A stretch of 64,000 bases of DNA from Bradyrhizobium sp. AZCC 1693 (GTDB lineage Bacteria > Pseudomonadota > Alphaproteobacteria > Rhizobiales > Xanthobacteraceae). This document shows positions 22,569 through 35,039 of this stretch, piece by piece (position 1 is the first letter of the stretch; every line of letters starts with the position of its first letter). The stretch is from positions 3,844,001 to 3,908,000 of the forward strand of contig NZ_JAZHSD010000001.1 of assembly GCF_036924745.1 (NCBI RefSeq), read 5' to 3'. Made by a program: the position numbers and the translations under genes. A model generated the notes under the pieces. The model did not search any database, was not told the origin of the DNA, and saw only the letters and a list, made by a program, of their open reading frames with translations.

Positions 22569-24938
22569 ATGACTTCTTCTACATCGTCTACTACGATCTC
22601 CACTTCCGCGCTTCCCGTTGCCTCCCTGGGCACGCCGCGTATCGGCCCGCGCCGCGAGCTGAAATTCGCGCTGGAAAGTTTCTGGTCGGGAGCAACCGAC
22701 GAGAAGGCGCTGATCGAAGCCGGCGCCGGTCTTCGCGCCGCCAACTGGGCGCGCCAGAAAAAACTCGGCGTCAGCGTGATCCCGTCGAACGATTTTTCGT
22801 TCTACGACCAGATGCTCGACACGTCAGTGATGGTCGGCGCGATACCGGAAATCTATCGCTGGAACGGCGGGCAGGTCCCGCTCGCGACCTATTTTGCGAT
22901 GGCTCGCGGCGCGCAAGGCAAAACGCATGAGGCTAGCTGCGGTCATATCGATCACGGGCACGAGGCCGCGCACGGCGTGCCGGCGCAGGAGATGACAAAA
23001 TGGTTCGACACCAATTACCACTACATGGTGCCCGAACTGACGAAGGATCAGCAGTTCACCCTCGCCTCGCGCAAGCCGATCGAGGAATACGAGGAAGCCA
23101 AGGCGCTGGGCTATCAGACCCGTCCCGTGCTGGTCGGCCCGGTTACGTTCCTCAAGCTCGCCAAGAGCAAGGATGCCGGTTTCAATCCGCTGTCGCTGCT
23201 CGACCGGTTGCTGCCGGTCTACATCGACGTGCTGCGCGAACTGGCCTATCGGGGCGCCGAATGGGTGCAGATCGACGAGCCATGTCTGGTGCTCGACCTC
23301 GATATCGTCGCCCGGCAGGCGCTGCATTATGCCTATAGTGAGATCGCCAACGCGGTGCCGCAGCTCAAGATCATGCTGGCGGCCTATTTCGGCGGGCTGG
23401 GCGGCAACAGCGACGCTGCGTTGGCGCTGCCCGTCGCCGGCCTGCATCTCGATCTGGTACGCGCGCCTGATCAGATCGATGGCCTCGCCGATTTTCCAAA
23501 AGACCGCGTGCTGTCGCTTGGAATCATCGACGGCCGTAACATCTGGCGCGCGGATTTGAGCCGGATCCTCGACCGGCTCGAACCCGTGATCGCGAAGCTC
23601 GGCAAGGACCGCGTGCAGATCGCCCCCTCCTGCTCGCTGCTGCATGTTCCGATCGATCTGGCGCTTGAAACGGAGCTCGATTCCGAAATCAAGAGCTGGC
23701 TGGCGTTCTCGGTGCAGAAGCTCGAGGAGCTGACTACGCTCGGGACGGCGCTCGCCGGTGGACGCGATAGCGTCGAAGCCGCCCTGAGTGTCTCGGACCG
23801 CGCGGCTGCCGCGCGCAACGCTTCGCCGCGAATTCACGATGCGGAGGTGGCGGCGCGCATCGCCGGCGTCGATGACGCGATGCGTCGCCGCGCCAGCCCA
23901 TTCGCCGAGCGCGCCGGCGTTCAACACGAGCGTTTCAACCTGCCGGCTTTCCCGACCACGACGATCGGCTCGTTCCCGCAGACGCCCGAAGTCAGGAAAG
24001 CCCGCGCCGCGCACGCCAGCGGAACCCTAACGGATGAAGTCTACAAGGTCTATTTGCAGGACCAGACCGCCCGCGCGGTGCAGTGGCAGGAAACCATCGG
24101 TCTCGACGTGCTCGTGCACGGCGAGTTCGAGCGCAACGACATGGTGCAGTACTTCGGCGAACAGCTCGCGGGCTTTGCGTTCACCTCAAACGGCTGGGTG
24201 CAATCCTACGGATCGCGCTACGTCCGCCCGCCAGTGTTGTTTGGCGACGTCTCGCGCCCGAAGCCGATGACGGTCGAGTGGTGGCAATACGCCCAGTCAC
24301 TGACGAAAAAGCCGATGAAGGCGATGCTGACCGGTCCGGTCACCATCCTGAACTGGTCGTTCGTCCGCGACGACATTCCGCGCAGCGAGGCCTGCCGCCA
24401 GATCGCGCTCGCGATCCGCGACGAGGTGGCCGATCTCGAAGCCGCCGGCGCCGGCATGATCCAGATCGACGAGGCGGCGCTGCGCGAAGGCTTGCCGCTG
24501 CGCAAATCCGAATGGAAGACGTATCTGGACTGGGCCGTCGACGCCTTCCGCCTCTGTTCGTCCGGCGTGCGCGACGAGACCCAGATCCACACCCACATGT
24601 GCTACTCGGAGTTCAACGACATCATCGGCGCGATCGGTGCGATGGACGCCGACGTGATCTCGATCGAGACCTCGCGCTCGAAGATGGAATTGCTCGACGC
24701 ATTCAGGGACTACCGTTATCCGAACGAAATCGGCCCCGGCGTCTACGACATCCATTCGCCGCGGGTGCCCGATATCGAAGAGATGACCGCCCTGCTCAGG
24801 CTGGCCCGGAAGCGGCTATCCGACGCCCAGATCTGGATCAATCCGGATTGCGGACTGAAGACCCGCAAATGGGAAGAGGTGCGGCCCGCGCTCGTCAACA
24901 TGGTCGCGGCTGCCCGCGAATTGCGGGCATCCGCCTAG
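22569..24938 (+). CDS. metE: Cobalamin-independent methionine synthase
   Basis: 789 residues with both barrel halves. Catalytic-half motifs include [51 protein letters not shown] (zinc ligands) and [11 protein letters not shown] (zinc Cys). It transfers methyl from 5-methyl-THF-polyglutamate to homocysteine. ATG 22569 is chosen because it follows the riboswitch; the frame is open upstream into the aptamer, which cannot be coding. Confidence 0.97.
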   Translation: MTSSTSSTTISTSALPVASLGTPRIGPRRELKFALESFWSGATDEKALIEAGAGLRAANWARQKKLGVSVIPSNDFSFYDQMLDTSVMVGAIPEIYRWNGGQVPLATYFAMARGAQGKTHEASCGHIDHGHEAAHGVPAQEMTKWFDTNYHYMVPELTKDQQFTLASRKPIEEYEEAKALGYQTRPVLVGPVTFLKLAKSKDAGFNPLSLLDRLLPVYIDVLRELAYRGAEWVQIDEPCLVLDLDIVARQALHYAYSEIANAVPQLKIMLAAYFGGLGGNSDAALALPVAGLHLDLVRAPDQIDGLADFPKDRVLSLGIIDGRNIWRADLSRILDRLEPVIAKLGKDRVQIAPSCSLLHVPIDLALETELDSEIKSWLAFSVQKLEELTTLGTALAGGRDSVEAALSVSDRAAAARNASPRIHDAEVAARIAGVDDAMRRRASPFAERAGVQHERFNLPAFPTTTIGSFPQTPEVRKARAAHASGTLTDEVYKVYLQDQTARAVQWQETIGLDVLVHGEFERNDMVQYFGEQLAGFAFTSNGWVQSYGSRYVRPPVLFGDVSRPKPMTVEWWQYAQSLTKKPMKAMLTGPVTILNWSFVRDDIPRSEACRQIALAIRDEVADLEAAGAGMIQIDEAALREGLPLRKSEWKTYLDWAVDAFRLCSSGVRDETQIHTHMCYSEFNDIIGAIGAMDADVISIETSRSKMELLDAFRDYRYPNEIGPGVYDIHSPRVPDIEEMTALLRLARKRLSDAQIWINPDCGLKTRKWEEVRPALVNMVAAARELRASA

Positions 24939-25111
24939 CGCGAACCGCGCCCCGTCTCTAATCTTGCTGCAGCTTCGTAAGGTGGGCAAAGGCGCGCAAG
25001 CGCCGTGCCCACCATCTTTCCGAGACCGTCAGCGTGAATGGTGGGCACGCTGCGCTTTGCCCGTCCCACGACTGTCCTTATGATGATTGCGGGAGATCGA
25101 AGGAGACCGCG

Positions 25112-25309
25112 ATGCGCTTCTGGATTGAATGCACGAGCTTCGAGACGGGGCAGCCCATCCACATCAACATCGCGCTTGTCGGCAGCATGTCGAGGGACGG
25201 TGAGCGCACCGTTCTCACCTTTGTCGGTGGCGACGGGGAGACGATCGAAGTGGTAGAGACGCCGGAGCATATCCTGGCCGTGCATCTCGGCGCTCCGGCG
25301 AAGGCATAA
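25112..25309 (+). CDS. Small hypothetical protein (65 aa)
   Basis: ATG 25112 has AGGAGA at 25101-25106. The product is 65 residues, soluble and mildly acidic, reads like a small beta-rich domain (VLTFVGGDGETIEVVE), and lacks a signal or membrane segment. I do not recognise the family. The good ribosome site and bias toward normal codons support a real gene. Confidence 0.65.
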   Translation: MRFWIECTSFETGQPIHINIALVGSMSRDGERTVLTFVGGDGETIEVVETPEHILAVHLGAPAKA

Positions 25310-25456
25310 CTCGCCTCGTGGCGGCAACCACGTCATTGCGGGCGAAGCGAAGCAATCCATTCTGTCCCGTCGCTGTGAGATGGATTGTTTCGCGGAGCCT
25401 GTCATCCGGCGGCGCTGCGCGCCGACCGGGTGGCTCGCAATGACGACAGCGCAGAC

Positions 25457-25484
25457 AAAAAAACGCGGCGTTTCCGCCGCGTTT
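25457..25484 (-). terminator. Rho-independent terminator of ftsH
   Basis: A perfect 10-bp stem (AAACGCGGCG / CGCCGCGTTT, loop TTTC) lies 20 bases after the ftsH stop. On the minus strand it is followed by a run of seven T. Confidence 0.85.
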
Positions 25485-25504
25485 TCTGTTCAGATGCAAT
25501 CTGC

Positions 25505-27427
<1,923 letters not shown>

Positions 27428-27694
27428 TGATCTTCCTTCGTGGTCGCGCGGATCGCGGCCCTATGTCCTTGGCAGTAACCCTTGAGTATTCTTTGGGTAG
27501 TGAGGCGAGAATCCCCGGTCCACTGCACCCAATCTAGGTGGCGCCCGGGTCGATGCCAAGGGAACGACGCAGGACTATTTAGCGCATCCTAGCGCAATTC
27601 CCGGTCAAAAAATGGCGCAAAATCCGGGGTTTCCACGGGGTGGTTAAGATGCCCTGCCGGATTATTCGGGGATATCGCGATATAGGGCCGCTTC

Positions 27695-28741
27695 TCACGC
27701 CTTCCCACCCCGGCGCTGCGGCGCCGGATCGACGTGAATTCGTCCGCCGCTCAGGCTGATTACCGCCCCGGCAAGGGTCTGCTTCAGCCTCGCCTGCTTC
27801 TCACCGTCGGCAATGGCCCGGTCCAAGGCCGACAACAGGGCTTCCAGCTTGCCGAGTTCCGCAGTTCCCTCGTAGCCGGCCCGGTCGATCGCGCGCTTGA
27901 GCAACCTCAGGCGGATCTCCTCAGGCAGACCGGCAAAAGCTCCGGCATCGAATCCGAAACGCGAGACATCATGATGGTCCCTCAGGGCAAGGTAGCGCTC
28001 GGCCCCATCGACCAGCACTTCGATCGCGGCATTCGCCCGCGCCACCCTCGATGCCAACCGCGCCAGACTTCGACTGTCGCCGCCCTCCTCGGCCAGAACA
28101 GGCATCAATGCGCGCAGCCGCGGCCGCGTGAAGCTCATGTCGCGATTGGTGGGATCGTCTGCAAAGGCGATCTTCGCCTTGCCCAGCGTCGCAACGAGTC
28201 GCGATTTCGGGACGTCCAGCAACGGCCGCGCCAGCCACACGCCCTCGCGCTCGGTCTCGCGCGCCATCGCCGCGAGACCGGCGATGCCGCTGCCGCGCAA
28301 CATCCGCATCAACAGCGTCTCGGCCTGGTCGTCGCGGGTATGGGCGGTGAGAATGTGCGTCGCGCCGCTCGCTTGCGCGGCTTTCGCCAGCAGACGATAG
28401 CGCGCCATGCGCGCCGCGGCCGGCAATCCGGTTTTCGGCTTGGCCCCGCTCCAGCGCATCGTGCGATGGGGCAGATCGAGGGTGCGTGCGAGACGCTTGA
28501 CGTCGCGCGCCTCGCGCGCGGCCTCCACCCGCAAGCCGTGGTCGACGGTGACGGCAATCAATCGCGGCCCACGCGAAAGCGCGCGGCGCCAGCGGGCGGC
28601 AAGCCACATCAGGGCAAGGGAATCGGGACCGCCGGATACCGCCAGCACGAGCGCAGGCGCGGCCTTCCAATGCGCGAACAGGTCTTTCGCTTGCTGTACC
28701 GAGATCGGCGCGCGGTCGTCGTCAGGCTCGTTGTCAGGCAT
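27695..28741 (-). CDS. tilS: tRNA(Ile)-lysidine synthetase
   Basis: 348 residues. The PP-loop SGGPDS is at 36-41, followed by VTVDHGLR and the AHTRDDQAETLLMRMLRGSG block. It adds lysine to C34 of the tRNA-Ile2 anticodon so that it reads AUA. It follows cpoB by 50 bases on the same strand. Confidence 0.95.
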   Translation of the reverse strand: MPDNEPDDDRAPISVQQAKDLFAHWKAAPALVLAVSGGPDSLALMWLAARWRRALSRGPRLIAVTVDHGLRVEAAREARDVKRLARTLDLPHRTMRWSGAKPKTGLPAAARMARYRLLAKAAQASGATHILTAHTRDDQAETLLMRMLRGSGIAGLAAMARETEREGVWLARPLLDVPKSRLVATLGKAKIAFADDPTNRDMSFTRPRLRALMPVLAEEGGDSRSLARLASRVARANAAIEVLVDGAERYLALRDHHDVSRFGFDAGAFAGLPEEIRLRLLKRAIDRAGYEGTAELGKLEALLSALDRAIADGEKQARLKQTLAGAVISLSGGRIHVDPAPQRRGGKA

Positions 28742-28791
28742 GGCATCGCCAGTCTATTCGAGGCCGATGGCGGCCTCGACCGGCTTCCGCT

Positions 28792-29901
28792 TTAGCACTT
28801 AACCCGCTTCTGCTCACGATCGACGGCGGCTTTGACGCCGGAAGATGCGCGCGGATATTTCCGCGTCACCTCGCCGAGCGCGGCGCAGGCGGCTTCCTTT
28901 TCCTTCAGCGCCGCCAGCGACTGGCCGAGCCGCAGCAGGGCGTCGGGCGCCTTGCCCGACTTGTCGAACTTGGTGGTTACGCCGAGGAACGCTTCGGCGG
29001 CGTCGCGATATTGCTGGCGCTGGAAGTAACTTTCGCCGAGCCAGTATTGCGAATCCGCGATCAAGGGATCGCTTGGATATTTCTGCGCAAAGTTCTTCAT
29101 CGTCTCTTCGGCCAGCGCATAGTCCTTGCGCTGCATGTAACCGATGCCGAGATCGAATTCGTCCTTTGACGTGGCCGAAGGCGGCAACGTGGTCAGCGCG
29201 GCGCTGGCGCCGGGCCCGGGGCCGCGCGGTGGCGGTGCGGCTGCGCCCGGCGGCGGCAAGGCGCCACCGGGATCGCGCGGGCCGCCGAGATTGAGCGGCT
29301 CGCCCGGACCGCGCCCCCCTGGCCCGCCGACCGCCGCTTCGCTCGACATCGGCATCTGGCCACCGCCGAGTGCGCGCGGCGCGCCGGGCGCGTTGGGATT
29401 CTGGCTGGGATCGAAGGCATCACCGCGACGGCGGCCACCTGCCTGCGGGGCTGCCGGGTCCTGCACGATCGGCGCGGGCGATGCGATCTGCGGCTGCTGG
29501 TCATAGCCCCCTTGGGCTTGCGGATAGCCCTGCGGCTGGCGCGCCCCCTGCGGCGGGCCGGGCTGAACTGGAGGCGGCGCCGCGGCCACGCTGGGCTGCG
29601 CACCCGGGGGCTGGCCACCCGGCGGGGGCGGTGCGGCGCCAAGCTGACGGAGCCGGTCCTCTAGCTGGCGGTTACGGTACTGCAACTCCTCGTTCTGGCC
29701 GGTCAGTTGCCGGAGCTGATTTTCCAGCCGCTGGATCCGCATCTCCAGGTCGGCGTCGTCGGACTGCGCCTGGACCTGCGGGGATCCTTGCGGAGAACGC
29801 TCCCACGGGAACGTGATCTGTGCGGACGAGGTCTGCACAGACAAAGCCAGCATCGCAGCAATCGCCGCGGCGCCGGAAGCATTGAGGAAGCTGGATGACA
29901 T
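28792..29901 (-). CDS. cpoB: Tol-Pal system coordinator CpoB/YbgF
   Basis: 369 residues from ATG 29901, with AGGG upstream and a signal peptide (LALSVQTSSAQ). A short coiled coil (residues ~48-85, LEMRIQRLENQLRQLTGQNE) precedes a long Pro/Gly/Gln-rich linker unusual for its length. C-terminal TPR repeats follow (residues ~245-369). In E. coli this protein couples Tol function to peptidoglycan synthesis at division. The open frame to 30063 lacks homology. Confidence 0.92.
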   Translation of the reverse strand: MSSSFLNASGAAAIAAMLALSVQTSSAQITFPWERSPQGSPQVQAQSDDADLEMRIQRLENQLRQLTGQNEELQYRNRQLEDRLRQLGAAPPPPGGQPPGAQPSVAAAPPPVQPGPPQGARQPQGYPQAQGGYDQQPQIASPAPIVQDPAAPQAGGRRRGDAFDPSQNPNAPGAPRALGGGQMPMSSEAAVGGPGGRGPGEPLNLGGPRDPGGALPPPGAAAPPPRGPGPGASAALTTLPPSATSKDEFDLGIGYMQRKDYALAEETMKNFAQKYPSDPLIADSQYWLGESYFQRQQYRDAAEAFLGVTTKFDKSGKAPDALLRLGQSLAALKEKEAACAALGEVTRKYPRASSGVKAAVDREQKRVKC

Positions 29902-30083
29902 TTTGCCCTGACGACGAAAATCACGTGTCAAACGAAAGCAGAACACTATTGAGATAGGGAGTACGCCAGAATTGTGACTGGCGTTTCCGATTCGGTTCGC
30001 TGAGTTCCGGTATGGTTTAGTATCCGCTTCAAGACAAGCCGCTGGGCCCGGCGGACCGTTCACAAATCGATGGAGATCCGCTC

Positions 30084-30956
30084 ATGCACGTATCCGTGAA
30101 CGGGGTGCGGCTGTTCTTCGATGTCGAGGGCGCGAAGCTGGTTCCGGACGGCCCGGTGATGCGGGAAAAGCCGGTGCTGCTGATGCTGCACGGCGGGCCC
30201 GGCGCCGACCATTCGATCTACCGGCCCGCCTACTCGGCCTTGGCCGATATCGCCCAAATTGTCTATCTCGACCATCGCGGCAACGGCCGCAGCGAAGATG
30301 GCCCGAGAGAGGGCTGGACCCTGGCCCAATGGGGCGACGACGTGCGCGCGTTCTGCGACGCGCTCGGCATAACCGATCCGATCGTGCTGGGCGCATCGTT
30401 CGGCGGCATGGTCGCGCTGGCCTACGCCACGCGGCACCCGGATCACCCCTCAAAGCTGATCCTGATCAGCACCGAAGCCCGTGGCGGGTCATATCCAGAT
30501 CGGCGCGTGGAACTGTTCGAGCGCTTTGGCGGCCCGGAAGTGGGCGCGCTGGCGCGCCGTCGCTTCCTGCAATTTCACGGCCATCCGGACCAGGCCTCGC
30601 GCGACGCGTGGCGGCAGCTGGCCATGCCGCTTTACTTCCGGACCCCGCGCGATCCGGATATGGCGCGCCGCGCCGTCAACCGGCCGGAGGTGTCGCATTG
30701 GTTCACAAGACCGGGCGGCGAATGCGACAACTTCAACATGTTCCCCGATCTCCATCGCATTCAGTGCCCTACCCTTGTGATGGGCGGTGAAGACGATCCG
30801 ATGCATCCGATCGAGAGCCAGGCGGATATCGCGGCCGCGCTGCCGGCCCATCTGGTGCAGTTCGAACGGTTTGCCAATTGCGGGCATGCCGTGGTGCCCG
30901 ATGCGCCTGGACGGGCGATGGCGCTGATCCGGGAGTTTATCGGGCGCCCAAAATAA
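30084..30956 (+). CDS. Alpha/beta hydrolase (proline iminopeptidase-like)
   Basis: 290 residues. The oxyanion motif HGGPG is at 36-40 and the nucleophile elbow GASFGG at 103-108 (Ser105). The Asp lies in GGEDDPMHP and the His in NCGHAVV near the C-terminus. HGGPG is characteristic of prolyl aminopeptidases, but the substrate is uncertain. It sits on the plus strand between cpoB and pal, interrupting the otherwise minus-strand envelope cluster. Confidence 0.85.
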   Translation: MHVSVNGVRLFFDVEGAKLVPDGPVMREKPVLLMLHGGPGADHSIYRPAYSALADIAQIVYLDHRGNGRSEDGPREGWTLAQWGDDVRAFCDALGITDPIVLGASFGGMVALAYATRHPDHPSKLILISTEARGGSYPDRRVELFERFGGPEVGALARRRFLQFHGHPDQASRDAWRQLAMPLYFRTPRDPDMARRAVNRPEVSHWFTRPGGECDNFNMFPDLHRIQCPTLVMGGEDDPMHPIESQADIAAALPAHLVQFERFANCGHAVVPDAPGRAMALIREFIGRPK

Positions 30957-30982
30957 AACCGGCGCCCGAAGGCGCCGGTTTT
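30955..30982. terminator. Bidirectional terminator between hydrolase and pal
   Basis: A perfect 12-bp stem (AAAACCGGCGCC / GGCGCCGGTTTT) with a CGAA loop overlaps the hydrolase stop codon and lies 24 bases past the pal stop. Its A-rich and T-rich ends let it work in both directions. Confidence 0.85.
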
Positions 30983-31005
30983 GAAACTCTGCGAGGCCGA
31001 ATTCC

Positions 31006-31497
31006 TCAGGCGCCGGCGTTCAGCACCGTGACGGCGCGGCGGTTCTGCGACCAGCAGGAAATGTCGTTACAGACCGCCACCGGACGCTCCTTGCCGTAGG
31101 AGATGGTGCGCATGCGGTTCGGATCGATGCCGCGCGAGGCGAGATAGCTGCGCACCGACTGGGCCCGGCGCGCGCCGAGCGCGATGTTGTATTCGCGGGT
31201 GCCGCGCTCGTCGGCATGGCCTTCGATGGTGAAGGAATAGCGGTTGTAGGTCTGCAGCCACTGCGCCTGCTTCTCCAGCGTCGCGATCGCCTGCGGGCTC
31301 AGCTCGGTCTGGTCGCTCTCGAAGAACACGCGATCGCCGACATTGACCACGAAATCCTGCTGGCTCCCCGGGGTTGCCGCGCTCGCCATCGCGCCGTCGG
31401 CGCCGACGTTGTTCTTGGCGCAGGCGCCCATCGACAGCGCCACCGCGACCACAGCCGCCAGCTTCCATCCCTGGAGGAAACGCATCTGATATTTCAT
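31006..31497 (-). CDS. pal: Peptidoglycan-associated lipoprotein Pal
   Basis: 163 residues. A lipobox with lipid-modified Cys26 (LSMGAC) follows the signal segment. The C-terminal OmpA-like domain contains TIEGHADERGTREYN and LASRGIDPNRM. It anchors the outer membrane to peptidoglycan and binds TolB. ATG 31497 has GGAGG upstream. Two extra cysteines near the C-terminus (VCNDISCW) are often seen in alphaproteobacterial Pal. Confidence 0.95.
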   Translation of the reverse strand: MKYQMRFLQGWKLAAVVAVALSMGACAKNNVGADGAMASAATPGSQQDFVVNVGDRVFFESDQTELSPQAIATLEKQAQWLQTYNRYSFTIEGHADERGTREYNIALGARRAQSVRSYLASRGIDPNRMRTISYGKERPVAVCNDISCWSQNRRAVTVLNAGA

Positions 31498-31828
31498 TCC
31501 GGAGCCTCCACGCTCACGTTTTTCGACTGTTATCCGGTCTACAGGTCGATGGTTAAGCGAACGTTCCGTCAACCTTGATGGAACCTTGCCAGACCCGATC
31601 AAATGCCGACAAACCGTGAAAAGCGACTGCGATAGTTAATGGTTTGTAAATGTGGCGCGAGGGTGAAGGCAAGTGCGCACAGGGCCCAAATCACCAGATT
31701 TGGGGCTTTGTCATGGGCATTGGGGCGAAATGCGCCGATCCGGCGAGGCATGACGAGCCTTGCCGGGTTGCCGGGCGTAGGAAGCCGACATGGTCCGGGC
31801 AGCTGATTCTGCCCGCAGTCCGTCCGGT
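31498..31828. other. Intergenic region between the FeeM-like gene and pal
   Basis: About 330 bases without a gene. It holds the pal leader and a hairpin at 31684-31706 (CCCAAATC / GATTTGGG with loop ACCA) followed by CTTTG. The hairpin may end the upstream minus-strand transcript or a plus-strand one. Confidence 0.5.
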
Positions 31829-32569
31829 TCAGGAACTCGGAACCATCGAGGCACGCGCGTGTGTGGAGATGGCACGGGCTTGCCGCGCGGCTCGCTCGCC
31901 AGCGCGCTCGAACAGCATCCGCCGCTCGAATGCGGTCGATCGCATCATCGGATAGCGCTCGAAGACCTTTTCCTTCATCGCCGGAAAATCCGCCGCCATC
32001 AGTCCGACCGGCTTGAGCAGGCCGGGGAACATGCGGGGCTCGGCAATGGTCTCGTGCAGGAACACGCGGCGATAGAACGCCTGGTGCTCGGCCCGCACAA
32101 TCGCCAGCCCGAGATCGGCGTTGAAATACTCGCAAGCCATATAGGCGAGCCGCAGCGTCAGATAGGGCAGTTCCGGGAACCGCTTGACCTTGTCAGGGTC
32201 GGCGACGAAACGCGCGGGATCGACGATGACCTCGCCCCGATCTAGCCGGGGATGAAGAATTTCCCCGAAAGCCTCGGCAGAACAAGACTCCCGCCATTCG
32301 GACGTCAGCACGCTGATACGCACGGAGCTGTAAAGCTCGCCGTACAGGTAGACGCCAAAGGTCCAGGAATTCGGCAGGTCGTCATACTGATCGGTAACGC
32401 GCTGCTCGGGGGATTCCTTCACCGCGCCTTCGCGAAGATAGGCACGATAGCGGAGGTTGTAGATCTCTTCTTTTTCTTCCGGTGTGTTCGCCAGACGATA
32501 GTCGACTTGATCCAACAGGTCCGAACTTCGTCCAAAGGCCGTGATAGAAGCATCGGCCGGGGACCGCAT
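31829..32569 (-). CDS. FeeM-like N-acyl amino acid synthase / GNAT acyltransferase
   Basis: 246 residues. The segment EEIYNLRYRAYLREGAV with a downstream arginine-rich acyl-carrier-binding pattern resembles the autoinducer-synthase/FeeM branch of GNAT enzymes, which transfer acyl groups from acyl-ACP to amino acids. Further family-like blocks are SVRISVLTSEW and VIVDPARFVAD. There is no signal peptide or membrane segment. Its product and its place between tolB and pal are unexplained. Confidence 0.7.
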   Translation of the reverse strand: MRSPADASITAFGRSSDLLDQVDYRLANTPEEKEEIYNLRYRAYLREGAVKESPEQRVTDQYDDLPNSWTFGVYLYGELYSSVRISVLTSEWRESCSAEAFGEILHPRLDRGEVIVDPARFVADPDKVKRFPELPYLTLRLAYMACEYFNADLGLAIVRAEHQAFYRRVFLHETIAEPRMFPGLLKPVGLMAADFPAMKEKVFERYPMMRSTAFERRMLFERAGERAARQARAISTHARASMVPSS

Positions 32570-32702
32570 GCAGTACTCCTAACGCTTTTCAGGCAACTTC
32601 CGCGAGCGCTGAAAGGATTAACCTCTTGTTAAGGAGATTGCAAAGGCTTCAAGAGGTTAAGGTTACTCCGGGAACCCATTCCCCCGTATTTTCACGGGGA
32701 AT

Positions 32703-35039
32703 TCAGGCGATGGAGCGCGAGGAGACCGGGATCAACTGACTGTCCGGCGGACGGCGGCCGTGCGAGGCATTGAGCAACTGGCGAACCCGCACCGCGGGCA
32801 CCGGCGGGCTGAACAGATAGCCCTGCGCCTCGGTTACCGCGCCATCGGCGCTGATCAATTCGAGCTGCTCGTTGGTCTCGATGCCCTCCACCACGACCGA
32901 CATTCCGAGGTCGGCCGACAGCCGCGCCACGCCGCGCAGCAGCGTCAGCGGACGGTCGCTATCGATCCCTTCGAGGAACGAGCGGTCGATCTTCACTTTC
33001 TGCAATGGGAAGTTGTGCAGATAGCTGAGGCTCGAATAGCCGGTGCCGAAATCGTCGAGCGATATCCGCACGCCGAGCGAATGCAATTGCGACAGCACAT
33101 CGTGCGTGAGCTGTGTGTTGCGCAGCAGCGAGGACTCGGTGATCTCGATTTCGAGGCGGTTCGCCGGCAGGCCGGAGACCTCGATCGCATAACGGACTTC
33201 GCTCAGCACGTCGCGCTGATGGAATTGCTGCGGCGAAAAGTTCACCGCGACGCTGACGCCTTCGGGCCATTTCATGCATTCCATGCAGGCCTTGCGGAGA
33301 ATCCAGCGCCCGAGATCGACGATCAGGCCCATGTCCTCGGCGACCGGAATGATATCGGTCGGCGAAACCGTGCCGCGAACCGGATGATTCCAGCGCAACA
33401 ACGCCTCGCAGGTGGAGATCCGGCCCGATTTGAGATTGACCAGCGGCTGGAAGAACAGCTCGAACTCCTCGTTGGCCAGCGCCTTGCGCAGGTCGAGTTC
33501 GAGGATGCGGCGGGATTCGACGACCTGCGCCATCTCGTCCCGGAAGAAGCAGAAGGTGCCGCGGCCGTCGGCCTTGGCGCGGTACAGCGCCATGTCGGCG
33601 TTCTTGAGCAGCGTGTCGGCGCTGACGCCGCGCGAGGTCATGGCGATGCCGACGCTGGCGCCGATCTCGACCAGATGATTGTCGATCTTGTAGCGCTCGC
33701 TCAGGCGATCGACGATGCGCCGGGCGAGACCGGCGGCGTCGTCGGGCGAATGAACGTTCTGCTGGAACACCACGAACTCGTCGCCGCCGAACCGCGCCAC
33801 GAAATCCTCGGGCCGCAGCATCTCGCGCAGCCGTTCGGACACCGCGCACAGCAACTGGTCGCCGCAGGGATGGCCGAGCGTATCGTTGACCTGCTTGAAC
33901 TGGTCGAGATCGACGAACAGCAGCGCCGACAATTGTTCGGCGCCCTGCTGGACAGCCAGAAGCCGCCCGATCTCGTCCCGGAAATTGACCCGGTTCGGCA
34001 GCGCCGTCAGTTCGTCGTAACGCGCCAGATGACTGATCCGGGCTTCGGCATTGCGGCGTTCGGTGATGTCTTCGACCAGCACGACCGCGCCGCCGCCCTC
34101 CATCGCCTGGAACGTCCACGACAGCGACCGGCCCCGCGCGACGTCGGGATCGGTGGTAATCATGTCGCGGGCCTGCGTGTTCACGATCTCCGACAGGATC
34201 ATCTTGCCGCTCGCCGCCGAAATCGAGTTCGAGGCGATGCAGGCCGCGACGATGTCGTTGGCGCTGGCGCTGCGCTGGATGAGATCCTCGGAGAGGTTCA
34301 TCATTTCGCTGAAGCGGTGATTCATCACCGCGAGCCGGCCATCGGCGCGAAACATGCAGAGCCCATGCGGCATGTTGTTCAACGCCGTATCGAACTGGCC
34401 GGCCAGCGCGGCTTCGCGGAAGCTCGACGTCAGCGCCTTGACGAAGATCGCGTGCAGGCTGAGGTTGATGCCCTTGAGGCCCATGAAAAACAGCGCCAGC
34501 AACGCGGCGAGGCTGATGTAGAAAAAGTCGGCATGCGTCGCCAGCGCCAGCGACATCGGGCCGCAAGCGAGCAGGATGTGATACTGGATCAGCTTGGGCC
34601 GGCCGTAATTGCGGGCGGCGCCGCCGGCGGTGTAGCCGACCGTCGCCGCGACGCAGATCATGTGCGCGATAGCGTCGTCGTTGCCGAAAATCGTGAGGAA
34701 GCACCAGACACCCAGTACGCTGGCGTAGACCATGGCCCCGATCGCATAGCGCGGCTCCCAGTGCTTGGCCTGCTCGAACGTCAGCACCTGGGTGCGCCGT
34801 TCGTATTTGCGCATCTGGAAGGCACGTAGCGTGCCGATGCCGATGATCAACGCCGCACACGGCCACAACAGCACGTTGCCGGTCTTGAGCGCCGTCAATA
34901 CCGCGGCGACGGCGGTGGAGACCGAGCCGATGAACATTGGCCAGAAATTCTGGCACATGGAATCGACCAGCGCCGCGTAGAGCGCCGGCTCCGGCTCTTC
35001 CCGGCGGCTACCTCGTTTTTTCGGGTCGACCAACTGCAT
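32703..35039 (-). CDS. Membrane-bound diguanylate cyclase/phosphodiesterase (GGDEF-EAL)
   Basis: 778 residues. The N-terminal ~210 residues hold several membrane helices (MASE-like). A PAS-like region (residues ~215-325) follows, then a GGDEF domain with intact FGGDEF near 415-420, and an EAL domain with intact CEALLRWNHP, DDFGTGYSS and KIDRSF. Both catalytic signatures are present, so it could make and break cyclic-di-GMP; which activity dominates cannot be told. It lies between tolB and the FeeM-like gene on the same strand. Confidence 0.92.
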   Translation of the reverse strand: MQLVDPKKRGSRREEPEPALYAALVDSMCQNFWPMFIGSVSTAVAAVLTALKTGNVLLWPCAALIIGIGTLRAFQMRKYERRTQVLTFEQAKHWEPRYAIGAMVYASVLGVWCFLTIFGNDDAIAHMICVAATVGYTAGGAARNYGRPKLIQYHILLACGPMSLALATHADFFYISLAALLALFFMGLKGINLSLHAIFVKALTSSFREAALAGQFDTALNNMPHGLCMFRADGRLAVMNHRFSEMMNLSEDLIQRSASANDIVAACIASNSISAASGKMILSEIVNTQARDMITTDPDVARGRSLSWTFQAMEGGGAVVLVEDITERRNAEARISHLARYDELTALPNRVNFRDEIGRLLAVQQGAEQLSALLFVDLDQFKQVNDTLGHPCGDQLLCAVSERLREMLRPEDFVARFGGDEFVVFQQNVHSPDDAAGLARRIVDRLSERYKIDNHLVEIGASVGIAMTSRGVSADTLLKNADMALYRAKADGRGTFCFFRDEMAQVVESRRILELDLRKALANEEFELFFQPLVNLKSGRISTCEALLRWNHPVRGTVSPTDIIPVAEDMGLIVDLGRWILRKACMECMKWPEGVSVAVNFSPQQFHQRDVLSEVRYAIEVSGLPANRLEIEITESSLLRNTQLTHDVLSQLHSLGVRISLDDFGTGYSSLSYLHNFPLQKVKIDRSFLEGIDSDRPLTLLRGVARLSADLGMSVVVEGIETNEQLELISADGAVTEAQGYLFSPPVPAVRVRQLLNASHGRRPPDSQLIPVSSRSIA

